Source of the DNA: Pollenia angustigena
Lineage: Eukaryota > Arthropoda > Insecta > Diptera > Polleniidae
Assembly (NCBI GenBank): GCA_930367215.1
Contig: OV884058.1
Coordinates: 214,500,208-214,564,207 of the forward strand
Length of the DNA stretch: 64,000 nt
Reading direction: 5' to 3'
The notes under the pieces are model-generated. The model saw only the letters and a list, made by a program, of their open reading frames with translations, searched no databases and had not been told where the DNA came from. The translations under genes were made by a program, and so were the position numbers. Shown here in pieces: positions 11,262 through 22,238 of the stretch; position 1 is the stretch's first letter; every line of letters begins with the position of its first letter.

Positions 11262-11489
11262 TGCGCTAAAAAAAAAATAATTGTTTGCTTTAAAACTTTT
11301 ACTATCAAATATAATAATAAAGCTTGTCGCGAGAATTCAGTACTTTTATTAACTTAGTTTGAAAATTTTAATTGTTAAAATCAAGTTATCTTGCGACAAG
11401 CTTTTATATTATATAAATTGTGTAATGACGTTATAATTTTATAGTAAAAGTTTTAAAGCAAAAAATTATTTTTTTTTATATTTAGCGCA
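11262..11489. mobile_element. MITE with TGCGCTAAA ends (228 bp)
   Basis: Inverted ends of about 48 bp (TGCGCTAAAA... TTGCTTTAAAACTTTTACTAT, and the same from the right) enclose an inner inverted pair, AAGCTTGTCGCGA/TTGCGACAAGCTT. No clean target duplication was found. A related TAGCGCATTTAAA end lies just downstream near 11548. Confidence 0.65.
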
Positions 11490-11650
11490 TTCAAAAAAAG
11501 CGTGTTTTTTAAAAAGGTTTTTTACTTTTAATTTATTTTTTACTTTTTAGCGCATTTAAATAATAGCTACTTTTTAAAAAAGGATTTTTACTTGTATTTT
11601 TTTTTAAAACTCGCATTCGCATTTAAAAACTTAGTCAGCCATATTGTATC

Positions 11651-12380
11651 TAGAGTGACCACTTTATTTTTCGAGTTGTTTTTAGCAAGGTTTTTCATTT
11701 GATACACCCATATTGAAGAAGTGCATTAAAAATAACTAGTCCGCCATGTTGTGTGTACCCGCCATATTGCCCTTTCATTTAATACCCACAAAATAACTTG
11801 TCCGCAATGTTGTGTGTGCCCGCCATATTGGATTTAGAGTTACCACTTTTTTTTCGAGTTGTTCTTAGCAAGCCCTTTCATTTAATACCCATTTTGTGGA
11901 AGTGCATTAAGAATAACTAGTCCGCCATATTGTGTGTGCCCGCCATATTGGATTTAGAGTGCCCGCTTTATTTTTCGAGTTATTCTAAGCAAGCCCTTTC
12001 AGTTGGTACCCATATTGAAGAAGTGCATTAAAAATAACTTGTCCGCAATGTTGTGTGTGCCCGCCATATTGGATTTAGAGTGACCACTTTATTTTTCGAG
12101 TTGTTCTTGGCAAGCCCTTTCATTTGATACCCATATTGTAGAAGTGCATTAAAAATAACTAGTCCTCCATGTTGTGTGTGCACGCTATATTGCCCTTTCA
12201 TTTAATACCCACAAAATAACTTGTCCGCAATGTTGTGTGTGCCCGCCATATTGGATTTAGAGTGACCACTTTTTTTCGAGTTGTTCTTAGCAAGCCCTTT
12301 CATTTGATACCCATATAGTAGAAGTGCATTCAAAAAAAACTAGTCCGCCATGTTGTGCGTGGCCGCCATATGGGATTTCG
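11651..12380. repeat. Tandem array of five units, 120 or about 183 bp
   Basis: TAGAGTGACCACTT-type unit starts fall at 11651, 11835, 11955, 12076 and 12258, giving spacings of 184, 120, 121 and 182. The two long units carry an extra segment of about 62 bp (CCCTTTCATTTAATACCCAC... CGCCATATTG) that is a shortened copy of the unit. Every unit holds TTTCATTTGATACCCATATT and paired CCGCCATRTTG motifs. The array is followed at 12420-12500 by TACAAAATTTCAGCTCAATC, a string common at ends of fly dispersed repeats. No protein is encoded. Confidence 0.85.
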
Positions 12381-12399
12381 AATGTCGTCACACAGTTTA

Positions 12400-13460
12400 T
12401 CACGCATTGTCATCCAAACTGAACGTGTATACAAAATTTCAGCTCAATCGGTTGAAGACAACTGCTTCAAAATTGAGTTGCTAGATTCCACCCGAAGAAA
12501 CATACAATTACATACACACATTGTAAGTTAAAATAAATGCTTTTAAAAAATACCTTTCACCGCAGGTGGAAGTTCGTTTGTCCTTCCGTTTGTTATTTCT
12601 CCAATATTGATCTTGATTGATCCAGGGTTCGCATAAAAAGTAAAGTTAAATACCGATACCCGTCTGTCCGTCTGTATGTTGAAATGGGGTTTTTTTACGC
12701 ATAGTCCGGAATAGTTTGCTATTGAAATTCGGCCAGATCGGTCATCGAATGGCTTGTTCCTTTTTTTTTACCCATTAACCTTTACTTTTTTAAGTCTTAT
12801 GATCTATAAACTATATTTTTTCACTATCATCTGTAATAAACTATTCGTATGAATACAAATGTACTCTTGAGTTTAAGGGTTTGGTGCGATTTTTTTTAGG
12901 GGTATGTATGTAATATATGGCACAGCTAAATATAGCACTTTAATTTATTTCTTAATATATCCACAAATACTTAAAACATCATTTGTATTCCACGGGAAGC
13001 TTAATGGGCACTTTTTGCTGGCGCATTTTAGTCAATATTTCTTTAAGACAGTGTTTTCTTTAATTTATGTATGTTCATGCATAAATATGTTTGCCACATA
13101 CACAGTAATTGCGTGTTAAGAAAAGTAGAGTACTACTCCTTTTACATAAGCATTAATTTCCTTCTCAGTGCTAGCAAACATCTAAATGAGTAATGCCAAT
13201 AAGTTTTACTATCAAAACATTATATCTAGCTACAGATATGAATAAATTTTATTATTCATAATATACTTGTTCTTAATCATTTTAACCTTTTTGTTATTTA
13301 CTTTTGCAACTGTTAACTTCCTTGTAATCACCAAACTAATCCAGAACAAAAACTGGCCCATAACATTTTTACTACTTGTTTGCCATCAAGACAGACAGAA
13401 AGACGGACATATAAATTTAACTTTCTTTTTTTTTCTGTTTTGCTACACTTTTGTATATCG
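12400..13460. repeat. Remnants of dispersed fly repeats, no gene
   Basis: Carries CGTCTGTCCGTCTGTATG near 12660 and its inverse GACAGACAGAAAGACGGACA near 13389, plus TTTCAGCTCAATCGG near 12440. These strings mark a family also present at 28107-28790, 34850-35100 and 59690-59890. The frames between 12904 and 13467 are Phe/Leu/Tyr-rich products of A/T-rich DNA, not genes. Confidence 0.45.
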
Positions 13461-13810
13461 TCTCTGACTTGTGTGATCTTAGTCATCTAACCAAAGTGGT
13501 TTTTGCGTGTTCCAATTAATGTTAATGTTCGAATATCTGTGTCTCTGTATGCAGAGCAGAATTCATTCAGATTTACTTTGTGTTAAGCCTAAAGTTGAGA
13601 ATTTATGTGCGAATCGTTTAATGTCAAGTGGAAAAAATAATGTGTGCAACATTTTTGTTTTGTTACAAAAATAAATCTTTGCATTAAAATTATCCAACGC
13701 AACACACACAGCTAGTTCATTTCGACTTTACTCAGTACCAGTAACTTCCTTGAAATGGAAAAATTAAGCCAAGAGTATAACAAACCCAACGAATCCATTA
13801 ACCAAACCAA

Positions 13811-13846
<36 letters not shown>

Positions 13847-14195
13847 ATAATTTCTGTCTGCCTAAACAACCAACGCTCATTCCATCCGTGGAGAAAATTG
13901 GGTGTGTGATAAATAAATTCTATAAATTTTTAAAAAAATTTTTTTTTTATATAGCGAACAAATATAGTTATATTTAATCGAGTATGATTGCAGAAAATGT
14001 AGAAGTATTATGATCTCTTAAATCATAATATTTTTTCTCACAATTAAGTCAGTCATATTACGGTGGCCCAAAACCACTCAGCCAACCAAACTTACAGATT
14101 TTGTCTGATAAAAGACAATTCTGTACAAATTCGTAAGTCTTTCGACATATCGTACAGAGTTCTTTAAAAATTGTTAACGAACTTTCGAGGAATTT
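13461..14195. other. Unassigned sequence with a 33-bp poly(A) run
   Basis: A homopolymer of 33 A occupies 13812-13844. The remainder is low-complexity with no gene seen. Confidence 0.5.
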
Positions 14196-14495
14196 AATAT
14201 TTTGCTTATGCAGAAATATCTGCAGGATTTCGTTCAGCCTTCAGATAGAAACCTCAGGCGAATATTTCATATTCATTTGTTAAGAAATATCTGCACGAAA
14301 GCTTGCAGACTGCTGATAGATGTTACAATGGTTTTTATGTTTTGCTTGTGCAGAAATATCTGCAAGATTTCGTAAAGAACTCGGATCACAAAAGCTTGCA
14401 GACTGCTGATAGATTTTTCAATGGTTTTTATGTTTTGCTTGTGCAGAAAAATCTTTAAGATTTCGTACAGAACTCGGATCAAGAGTTCGAAGTTT
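14196..14495. repeat. Tandem repeat, 93-bp period
   Basis: GCTTGCAGACTGCTGATAGA begins at 14301 and 14394. Each copy continues with CAATGGTTTTTATGTTTTGC, TTGTGCAGAAATATCTGCAA and GATTTCGTA. A third partial copy (TTGCTTATGCAGAAATATCT) precedes them near 14203. The repeated minus-strand peptide frame across it is a by-product of the repeat. Confidence 0.75.
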
Positions 14496-15368
14496 TTTTC
14501 AATTCTTTGTTTGATCAATGTTTACAATAAAAGTTTAATGTGTCTAACGGGATTATCCAATTTGAAGAAAAGAAAACATGTTAATAATCGTCGTTCACAG
14601 CAGTGTATCAAGTGAATTTGGAAAGAGAAGACGTGCTAAAAACATAAAGTGTTTAGTAATAAATGTGGTAATAATAATTAAATTGAATTTGAATTTGAAT
14701 TTAATTGAATCTGCACGATTTGTCGGCAATCATATCAGAAATAAAAAAGATTTATTGTCAGATTTCTGGCATATATCTGTACAAACTGTCCCAAAAACTA
14801 TGCGAATTTTAAACGACTACAAGTACGATTTCTGTCAGACATCGATTGGAAACATCGGAAGGAAATCCAGAATTTCCCTAGGAAATAACATCAGACATCG
14901 TTCAGATATCAGACAGATCTATCTGTGAAGTTAAGGGAATTTCCCCCGAAAATTCTTACAGAACTCGTGTCAACCACTTCATATATTTTTCGTGTCGACT
15001 TCTAGACGAAATCAGTCCCGAAATCAGCAACTTGTGCAGATAGTCGTTATGAAGTCTGAACGATTTCGTTGCATTTGGTTTGCTGGGCATGTGCAGTTTT
15101 ATTGGGCTTAAAATTATTTTATGTATTAAATTTTTAAATTTAAATCTAACACTTACGTGCACTTATATCTTAAATAAAATCAATGAGTCTCGTTTGAGCT
15201 TTCATATAAGACTATTGTGTTATCGCTTGCAGCTTGATTCAGTGTTATGGTATATTTTCATGATTTTTAAAAAACAGACATGCACATTAAGGTAGGATTA
15301 AAGCTTAGTTAAAAGGAATTCCAGAAAAATTTTTTATTTTTTTGCCACGCCTCTGGATACCGCCTTTT
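14496..15368. other. Probable decayed element body, no gene
   Basis: Many GATTTCGT, CAGATATC and TCAGAC variants continue from the tandem repeat to about 15070. Weak inverted ends, CAGCCAACCAAA at about 14078 and TTTGGTTTGCTG at about 15077, hint at an element of about 1 kb. No target duplication was found. Confidence 0.3.
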
Positions 15369-16450
15369 CAATGTTGCAAAATTGAAATTTTGAAATGGTA
15401 CTGAACTTTAACTAAAATAGTATTTTTCCCACCAAATGGTACTTTTTGTTAAAAATCAATAATTTATGAAAATAAAAAAAGCAAATAGCAAACAGTATTT
15501 ATTTATATTTGAGGCACACATGTAAATAATATTTCTCTTATATTGTTATAAGATTAAGCAATTTTACTTAAAGAGATCATAAGAAATATTATAACTACAA
15601 CAGCAACTACCAGTTGATTTTAATATTTCTTTAGTTTTTATCAAACTTGAAACAATTTCTACGTGTTAACGATTTCTTCCTTCGCTTTTTATATCATTTT
15701 GCATTTGAAAATGTGCGTTCAATTGATGTTCGTATCGATAAAATACCATAAGCAATATGTGAAATGTCAGCAAACATTATTTTTGTTTCTTACATTGGCT
15801 ATATTTTTCCAAGAAATTTAAATATGTATATTCAGTTCTGAAATGCTTTATTTCTGAAAGATCCGCTAGAACACGAAATTGAGAATTGATATTATTATAG
15901 TTTTCTTTATCGTTTGTAAATAACATTAATAACAACAGCATTATGCTGTTGGTTTTTCGGAAAACAATATTTTCTGGAGTGAAGCTCATTATCACTTAAG
16001 GATTTATTTTCAAAAAAAATTTTGTTCTTAATGTTTCGCAAACTGTGGAATAAGACGATTTCGCACTTTATAAACTTTATAAACCATTTCTTTAACATTG
16101 CATGTTTCTATAATTATGGGTTTTATTTAAATTTTACACTAACATATTATCCAATGCATCCCTTTAAATAAATTTTCTTGCCACTTGTAAGAACAAATAT
16201 CCCATTCTGGAAAGCTTCCACGCTTTGCATTTTAATATTAACGTCGTTAATTATTTTTAATATACAACAACATAAATTTTGCGACAAACACATTATGGTC
16301 AAAGCCTGCTATCGAAATGATCATATCACAGTTAAGAGATAAAAAGCTCAAAGGATAAAAAAGTACTGAAAACAATGCGGAGGTACTGCGGTATTTTTAA
16401 TATGAAAAAGTACTGAAAAAAGTACCAAAGTACTGAATTTTTCAACACTG
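15369..16450 (-). mobile_element. hAT element with degenerate transposase
   Basis: Ends CAATGTTGCAAAATTGAAAT and CAGTGTTGAAAAATTCAGTA (reverse complement of the right end) with subterminal GGTACTG repeats match the ends of the hAT at 36221-37373. No 8-bp duplication survives. The interior holds a transposase remnant on the minus strand. The element abuts a truncated mariner-like element at 16455. Confidence 0.7.
15699..16098 (-). pseudogene. hAT transposase C-terminal (dimerisation) domain remnant
   Basis: Read on the minus strand with frame changes, 15776-15699 gives ADISHIAYGILSIRTSIERTFSNAK-type sequence (quoted here in part). This is the hallmark of the hAT C-terminal dimerisation domain, where the family pattern is LA...L.IP.SS...ER.FS.A. 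The stretch LADLSEIKHFRTEYTYLNFL (about 15790-15850) precedes it in order, and frames up to 16098 may be further transposase. Stops and frameshifts exclude function. The conserved SIERTFSNAK core is what supports the call. Confidence 0.65.
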
Positions 16451-16454
16451 ATTT

Positions 16455-17060
16455 AAACCATATTTTATATAGAGAAGTATTTTCTTTTCTTACAAAGAAA
16501 GTGATCTACCTAAATAAGAGCGGCAAGCGTTTTTTGTACGTCAAAACTTCTCATTTGCATACAATTTGTACAAAACAACCCTTTAGAATGCGAATTAGAC
16601 ACCACCCGGCTGAAAAAATTTAATTGACAGATCGATATGTCGGTTTGTTTTATTGAAATTATATTTGAAATAGCAAAGAAAATACTTGCTCTCCAAAATA
16701 AAAATTTGTACGTTACAAAATTGTGCTAAGAGAGCTCCAGGAAGAAGCAGTTCAATGCTCGATTAAAGCACTTCGAAAACAGACAAAAGGTTTATTTTAA
16801 ATAACTTGAATATGTTTTACGTTTTTCAAGTTCATTATTATTAGTTTTGTTCTCCACTATTTACTCATTTAATTGAAAATGATATGAAGTATTTATTTTT
16901 GTTTGCGTTAAGAATGGAAATAAACGAATTTACTTTGTTTTATTTAAATATTATTATTTTATTAATACAAATGTATTAAAAAAACTTCGGGATTTAACGA
17001 ATTTTTCGATAAAACGAAAGGGCCTGACAATATATAATTCGTTAAACCGGGATACCACTG
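16455..17060. mobile_element. Truncated copy of the CAGTGGTATC mariner-like element
   Basis: From about 16470 the sequence aligns with 54835-55471: GAGAAGTATTTTCTTTTCTTAC, CTTGCTCTCCAAAATAAAAA, GAATGGAAATAAACGAATTT. It ends in the same terminal repeat GTTAAACCGGGATACCACTG at 17060, followed by TA. The left end is missing, displaced by the neighbouring hAT. A CTACCTAAATAAGAGCGGC insertion within it matches the small element at 54864-55080 but is truncated. Confidence 0.7.
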
Positions 17061-17162
17061 TATTTGCTTTTGTTTCAAATGTATTGGCAGTTAAAAAAAA
17101 TCTATATAAATATAAAAGTGTAATAAATACTAATAAATTTTTTAAACTGCTTTAACCATTTT
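17061..17162. other. Short spacer
   Basis: A/T-rich, nothing recognised. Confidence 0.4.
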
Positions 17163-17290
17163 ATGGTAATGGTTCCAATTATAAGGGCTGTCAGATGTGG
17201 TGTTTACTCGTCCATAATTTGCGTTTGGCGACTTGGCATTGTTTAAATCGGTTAGCGATTGTTTGGGCGGTATGGGAAACGAATTTTTTT
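17163..17290 (-). other. Exon-like patch, candidate coding fragment
   Basis: This patch is visibly less A/T-rich than its surroundings. The minus strand is open for about 46 codons and reads SFPIPPKQSLTDLNNAKSPN followed by ANYGRVNTTSDSPYNWNHYH, a polar composition typical of fly proteins, ending at a stop near 17145. A donor-like GA/GTAAAC lies inside it near 17205. No AG acceptor sits at its upstream side, and an in-frame TAA occurs five codons before. The plus strand is also open. I do not recognise the peptide. It could be an exon, a retained gene fragment or chance. Confidence 0.25.
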
Positions 17291-18130
17291 ATATTGTTAT
17301 TAATATCTATAATATACATTAAAACGAGTAAATTTTTTTCTTAACTTTTTAAACCCTTTATAACTAAGGTTAAGAGTATATAAGTTTGTAATTTCGTTTA
17401 CAATATTGATGTTAGACCCTTAAAATTTAAATAAAATATTCTGGGTCCTTATGAGGAGCGAAACTGATTAGAACAGTCGAAATGGGTTTTCCAAATACCC
17501 CATCAATTATGGGGACTTGGTTGACATATATTTATGTCATATATGCTCCGTTAAATTTTGATATTGAAGTTCAGCCCACTCCGTTTACAAATTGCTGAGT
17601 TTTAAGGAAAAAAACCACGACCGTCTCTTATTTTACCCATGAATCCCTTTTTGTTGTTTTTTTCTCTATATCTGAAGTACGGCAAGAGCCAAGATTTCCA
17701 AATCAGGTACAAGCTTTAAACACCTGTAGAATATTCTTATATGTGTCTAGATTATTTCAATGTTTTAAGAAAATGATTATTTTTTGTGAACTGTGTGACG
17801 TTCTGAGATTGTCTGATTCGTGGCCTTCCGTCTTTTCTACCACCCTGCGGAGTATATCCAAGTGCTCTAAAGCAGATCACAATCAATGCTGAATGGAAAC
17901 TCAAACAAATTAAGATATTACGTCAAGCACACGTCCACGAGTTTGACAACAAGCATTTTAAGATAAATCTGATCAAAGTCCGTGTTAATAAATTCGTTTA
18001 AAAACATTGGGTTTCATTTAAATGCAAGAAGAAATTTATTATATTCAAATGCTACTATTGCACATCGCAAATAATAATTAATCAATACCAAGAGAAAGGC
18101 TTTTAACGTTAAATTATGGCTGGGAAATCG
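17291..18130. other. Unassigned sequence
   Basis: No gene, no terminal repeats and no known fragment seen. Some patches near 17800-17960 are less A/T-rich but stop in every frame. Confidence 0.35.
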
Positions 18131-18900
18131 CAAGTACACTGATGGAAAAATGCATCTTCATATTGATGATGCCCTAACATCAGAATTGTGACATCAATGT
18201 TACTACAAATGGCATCAATAATGCAAAAAGTAACATCAATCCAATGACTAACGTCTTCGTACAATTATGTCATTTTTAACGTGTCATCTATTTTATGACT
18301 ATAGTGACATCAATTCGATGCTACATATTGTGTATTAATAACATTATTTTCATGATTACAATGTTATATAAGAACCAAAAATTCCTATAGTATATTTTTT
18401 TATATTGTTTAGTTAAATACATAAAATTTTTAAAGTAGAATAATTACAAAAACCATATGGGGCATGTGCTGTTGTCTTATTATTGAGAGTTCTGCTGTAA
18501 ACAAAGGTCGCAATTCAACAAACGTGAAACAAACATATGTAGCGGGTAAGTAAATAATATTATTCTCTCACTTTCACTTAAGTCATTTCCAATGACTTTG
18601 ACTTAATGACAAACTGTCATTAAATTTTTGCTAATGTGTCCTTTCTCCGATGTTACTGCGTCCTCGCACTGAGGACATTTTCGTAATTTCTGTGATGCCA
18701 ATGTGTCATCCCATTGATGACATAATTTCTTTTTGACCCCGATGACACTTTAGCCAAGTGATGTTAAGGTTGACATCACTATGATGAAAAGTGGCATGGG
18801 GTCAAAAACGAAGACACTTGTCATAGTACTGATGTCAAAATACATCAGCGTTATGACGTGTAGAAAACTGAAATCATTACAAAAGCACAATTTACATTGC
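18131..18900. repeat. Cluster of TGACATCA/TGATGTCA motifs, probable MITE
   Basis: From CACTGATGGAAAAATGCATC onward, variants of TGACATCA, GATGTCA, GATGACA and AACATCA recur throughout the block on both strands, densest at 18160-18340 and 18680-18850. This pattern of repeated short internal motifs is usual in non-autonomous elements. The right boundary and target duplication were not found. No gene. Confidence 0.4.
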
Positions 18901-19697
18901 GCCGTAAGAAATGTTTTAAGGTCCAACTGGCAACAGGACATTTGTAGTTTTCCATAACATCAACTCCCGACCTCAAAATCCTGTTCCGGGAAAATCCCAA
19001 TAGGAAAACGGTGGATGGACAGTTTTACCTCAACTGCCTTATAATTTGGATCTTTTTCTATCTGGCATCCATTTTATTTTTACAACTGTTTTATAAAAAC
19101 TTGGCTGGGGTACAATTTTCTTCAGTCGAAGGTGTTAAAAACCGCACATTATAATTTTTGGTCTTCTGCTAGCTGGAAAAATAACTGGTTCCAAAGCAGT
19201 AACTTTAAGAGACTTTCTTGCTAACCCAATAAATTTACGTAGACGCACTGTCAAGCACATTTGAATATGTAATTATATCTTTTTATCTTGCACCTCTGTA
19301 GGCATATGTTGTTAACTAATTATAAATGTTTGTATGCGCTACAAAATAGTACAAGCATTTACACACGAAAGCAGACATATCTGTTAGGCATATATTGGGA
19401 TTATATTGGTTTATTTCGTTTTCTTTTTTTATTTTAACCACAATTTTCGGTGGGTTTTTCTAATAATCTGTGTTTTGTTATATTTATTTTAAAATTGTTT
19501 GTCTTGTTTTATTGTTAAAAAGTTAAAGTGTTTTGTCTGCGTAAAAATTATTAAAAAAAAAAAAAAAAAAAATACACAATATCTAACAAGTATGCAAGTA
19601 AAGTCAGGCTATCCCGACCATATGGAACCCTATACCATCTGTAAATATTGCAAATTATTTTCCAAAGTGGATCCATTTTGTGAAGCATAGGCAATTA
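18901..19697. other. Unassigned sequence
   Basis: A/T-rich with short A-runs near 19552 and 19709. No coding or repeat structure beyond this was seen. Confidence 0.35.
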
Positions 19698-19999
19698 CAC
19701 TGTGCAACAAAAAAAAAAAAAAAAAAACCAGCCTCAATACTTGCAACGCGAAATGAAACTAGACTTTTGGTGGAGCAAATTTGCCAAAGGGTTTTGAAAA
19801 ATTAGCTCGGGTTCCCGAAATATGGGCCCCTAAAGTTTTTAAATTTTTTGTAAAGGCGTTTGGTATAAGTTAAAAAAAAAACAAGTTAGAGTGCTATATT
19901 CGGCTTTGCCGAATCTTTGATACCCTCCACCGACAGTTCGAATGTTTAAGGAGTATTATCTGTATGATGTTATTATTATCTTAAACTGTGACGATTTGT

Positions 20000-20450
20000 T
20001 ATTAATTATGGTTTTAGGCGACTAAACTGTTTTCCGGTAGTAGGGTTTATATGGGCTTAGGGTAAATTATGGACCGATCATCACGAAATTTCACAGCGTA
20101 ATTTCTAGTCCTTTAAAACTGTGGCGTAACAATTTCTGTTATGCTAGCATTATTAATTATGGTTTTAGGTGTACTAAACTGTTTTCCGGGAGTAGGGTTT
20201 CTATGGGGCCTAGGGTAAACTATGTACCGATCTTCACGAAATTTCACAGTAAATATATAGTCCTATAAAACTGTGACGAGCCAAAATTTGTTATGATTGC
20301 ATTATTTTTTACGGTTTTAGGCGTACTAAACTGTTTTCCGGGAGTATTGTTTATATGGGGCTTAGGGTAAATTATAAACGGAGCATCACGAAATTTAATA
20401 GCGTGATTTCCAGTCAAATAAAACAATTTTTTGCAAAACTTAGTATTGTG
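20000..20450. repeat. Three tandem units of 151 bp
   Basis: ATTAATTATGGTTTTAGGCG-type starts fall at about 20002, 20153 and 20304. Each unit then carries CTAAACTGTTTTCCGG, AGTAGGGTTTATATGG, a CACGAAATTTCA block and a run resembling GATCTTCACG. Confidence 0.8.
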
Positions 20451-20609
20451 GTTATTTTGTTGAACTATTTATGGTTTTTAATCGAAATTTTTAATATATT
20501 TAATTAGGCTTAAGTTCATGAAATTTAATTTTTATTAAATTATTTTTGTGAAGAAAGGAATTTTACAACATGAAAATCAATTAAAATTGTTATTGACAAT
20601 CTTTCATTC

Positions 20610-20700
20610 TTGACGTGGCTCGGGCTCGAACCCTGGCCGGCAGGTTACCATGACATGTTTCGATCGCAACCACTCGCTCTCCTCAGATGGATTTGCCGTC
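20610..20700 (-). ncRNA. tRNA-like segment with Pol III A and B boxes, possible SINE piece
   Basis: The minus strand reads AGAGCGAGTGGTTGCGATCG (from 20680), close to the A box of serine/leucine-type tRNAs (CGAGTGGTT). About 35 bp later it reads GGTTCGAGCCC (20632-20622), a perfect B box. This patch is notably GC-richer than its surroundings. I could not fold a complete cloverleaf with a convincing anticodon, so a tRNA-derived SINE fragment carried by the surrounding repeat is likelier than a working tRNA gene. Confidence 0.4.
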
Positions 20701-22238
20701 TTACACTCGCGGCCATCGACGACTGCTGACGTCACTAGTCAAACATCAATCCTTAAACCAAATTGTATTTTAACATTTGGTAGATCGAAATTTGCTTTCC
20801 TGAATGATTATCCATTTTAATTGATTTTACACCTTATCTCATTCCGTGCTTGTTCCAGCATTTATGTTATTTTTTGTAACAAAATTATCAATTTTTTTAG
20901 GTGGTGGTTCCACATTTTGATTCATAGCTCTGGTCCTATTGAACCGAATTTGCTGGATTTCAATCCCAAACTGCTTAGGATAACTACAAGCAATTTGGCA
21001 CCAAGTTTGTTCATTTGAATATAATTAAAATTAAAATTTTTTTTTGAAGTTCGTAAAGCTAAATAAATATACCTTTTATTCTAGGGCGTGACTGATAAAA
21101 TTTTTTTGGTTTGTATTGGCTTCTACTTGGTTTAATGTAGTATGTATGTGAAAAAGAAATAAGGGCTTAATTTGGAGGCGTGTCATAAAAGTGAGCATAT
21201 TAAAATCTACACATACGTAGTTTTATAAGGACTTTCTTGGGCCGTCAAAAAAATTAGACGTTTGGGGGAAGGATCCGAGATGGCATAGGTGGCGCCCAGA
21301 ATTTCAGGTCGCATTGAAAAGTCACCAAAGACAAAAATGCGATATGATGAGATCGGACTTTAAATGGCAGCGCTACATATAAAAAACCAAAAGTGCTGTA
21401 TTTTGGGGCGTGGCAAAAAAATTTTTTTTTCTGTTTTAGAAACTTCATTGACATATCTTTCATTCTAGGGGGTGACTGGCACAACTTTTTTTTTCGACCC
21501 ACCCTAATATACCCTCTTCACAACTAATTGTGGTGGAGGGTATAAAAATATACTAAATGTACTTCTGAGCTAAAATACTATTTCAGATGTCTGCAGTAGA
21601 ATTGTATGGCGATTCTTTGCTTAGAATATATAAACCCTCTAACACTCATTTTAAGGGGTAATTTTTTTCCTTTTTTTAACTTCCCCACAAAAATATACTA
21701 AAACTTGAAAAGGCGTTTGGTACAAGTCTAAAAAATATACTAAATGTACTTCTGAGCTAAGAGATTATTTAAGATGTCTTTTCAAGAAATTCAAAAATTT
21801 CAATGCCCGAAATTTCGAAAATTCGTCTTTCATACATTGCACGATTTTCTGGTCTTAGAAGACCCCTAGTACAATTTGATGCAGAAAATATTCGTAGAAC
21901 ATTTTAACCCTAATTTTTATGGGGAAGTAAAAAAGGACAAAAATGGCCCCTAAAATGAGTGTTAGAGGGTTAATATATTCTAAGCAAAAAATCGACATAC
22001 AATTCTACTGAAGACATGTGAAATAGTATTTTAGCTCAAAAGTACATTTACTATATTTTTTTTTGACTTATACCAAACGCCTTTTAAAAAAATTCAAAAA
22101 CTTTAGAGGCCGATATTTCGGGAACCCGAGCTAACTTTTTAAAACCCTTTAGCAGATTGGCTCTACCAACAGTCTAGTTTCATTTCATGTTGCAAGTATT
22201 GAGGCTGGCGGCGATGACCCGAATTTTGTTGCACTGTG

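Larger units (their letters stand above)
19881..21545. mobile_element. Dispersed repeat inserted in the left arm of the CACWGTGCAACA element
   Basis: It begins ACAAGTTAGAGTGCTATATT with hairpin ATTCGGCTTTGCCGAAT and TACCCTCCACCGAC. It ends in a second hairpin, ACAACTAATTGTGGTGGAGG followed by GTATAAAA. The host arm resumes immediately after. The interior contains three 151-bp units and a tRNA-like segment. No open frame of note. Confidence 0.6.
19698..22238. mobile_element. Long-inverted-repeat element, CACWGTGCAACA ends, TTA duplication
   Basis: The left end CACTGTGCAACAA at 19698 and the right end (reverse complement CACAGTGCAACAAAA, at 22238) are flanked by TTA at 19695-19697 and 22239-22241. 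The arms share GCCTCAATACTTGCAAC, GCTCGGGTTCCCGAAATAT, AAGGCGTTTGGTATAAGT and, past an insertion in the left arm, ACTAAATGTACTTCTGAGCT through AACCCTCTAACACTCATTTT. Each arm is therefore about 300 bp. The left arm is split by another repeat (about 19881-21545). No transposase frame was found, and the superfamily is uncertain (PIF/Harbinger-like or CACTA-like by duplication length). Confidence 0.75.

Noticed and set aside
11651..12380. CRISPR-like array because of regular spacing
   Set aside because: The units themselves are similar along their whole length with no unique spacers, and the genome is eukaryotic.
14273..14518. Minus-strand peptide with an internal repeat (RVLYEILKIFLHKQNIKT twice)
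   Set aside because: It is the translation of a 93-bp DNA tandem repeat, with no start context, splice sites or family match.
14078..15080. A complete element with CAGCCAACCAAA ends
   Set aside because: The ends match over only about 12 bases and no target duplication flanks them.
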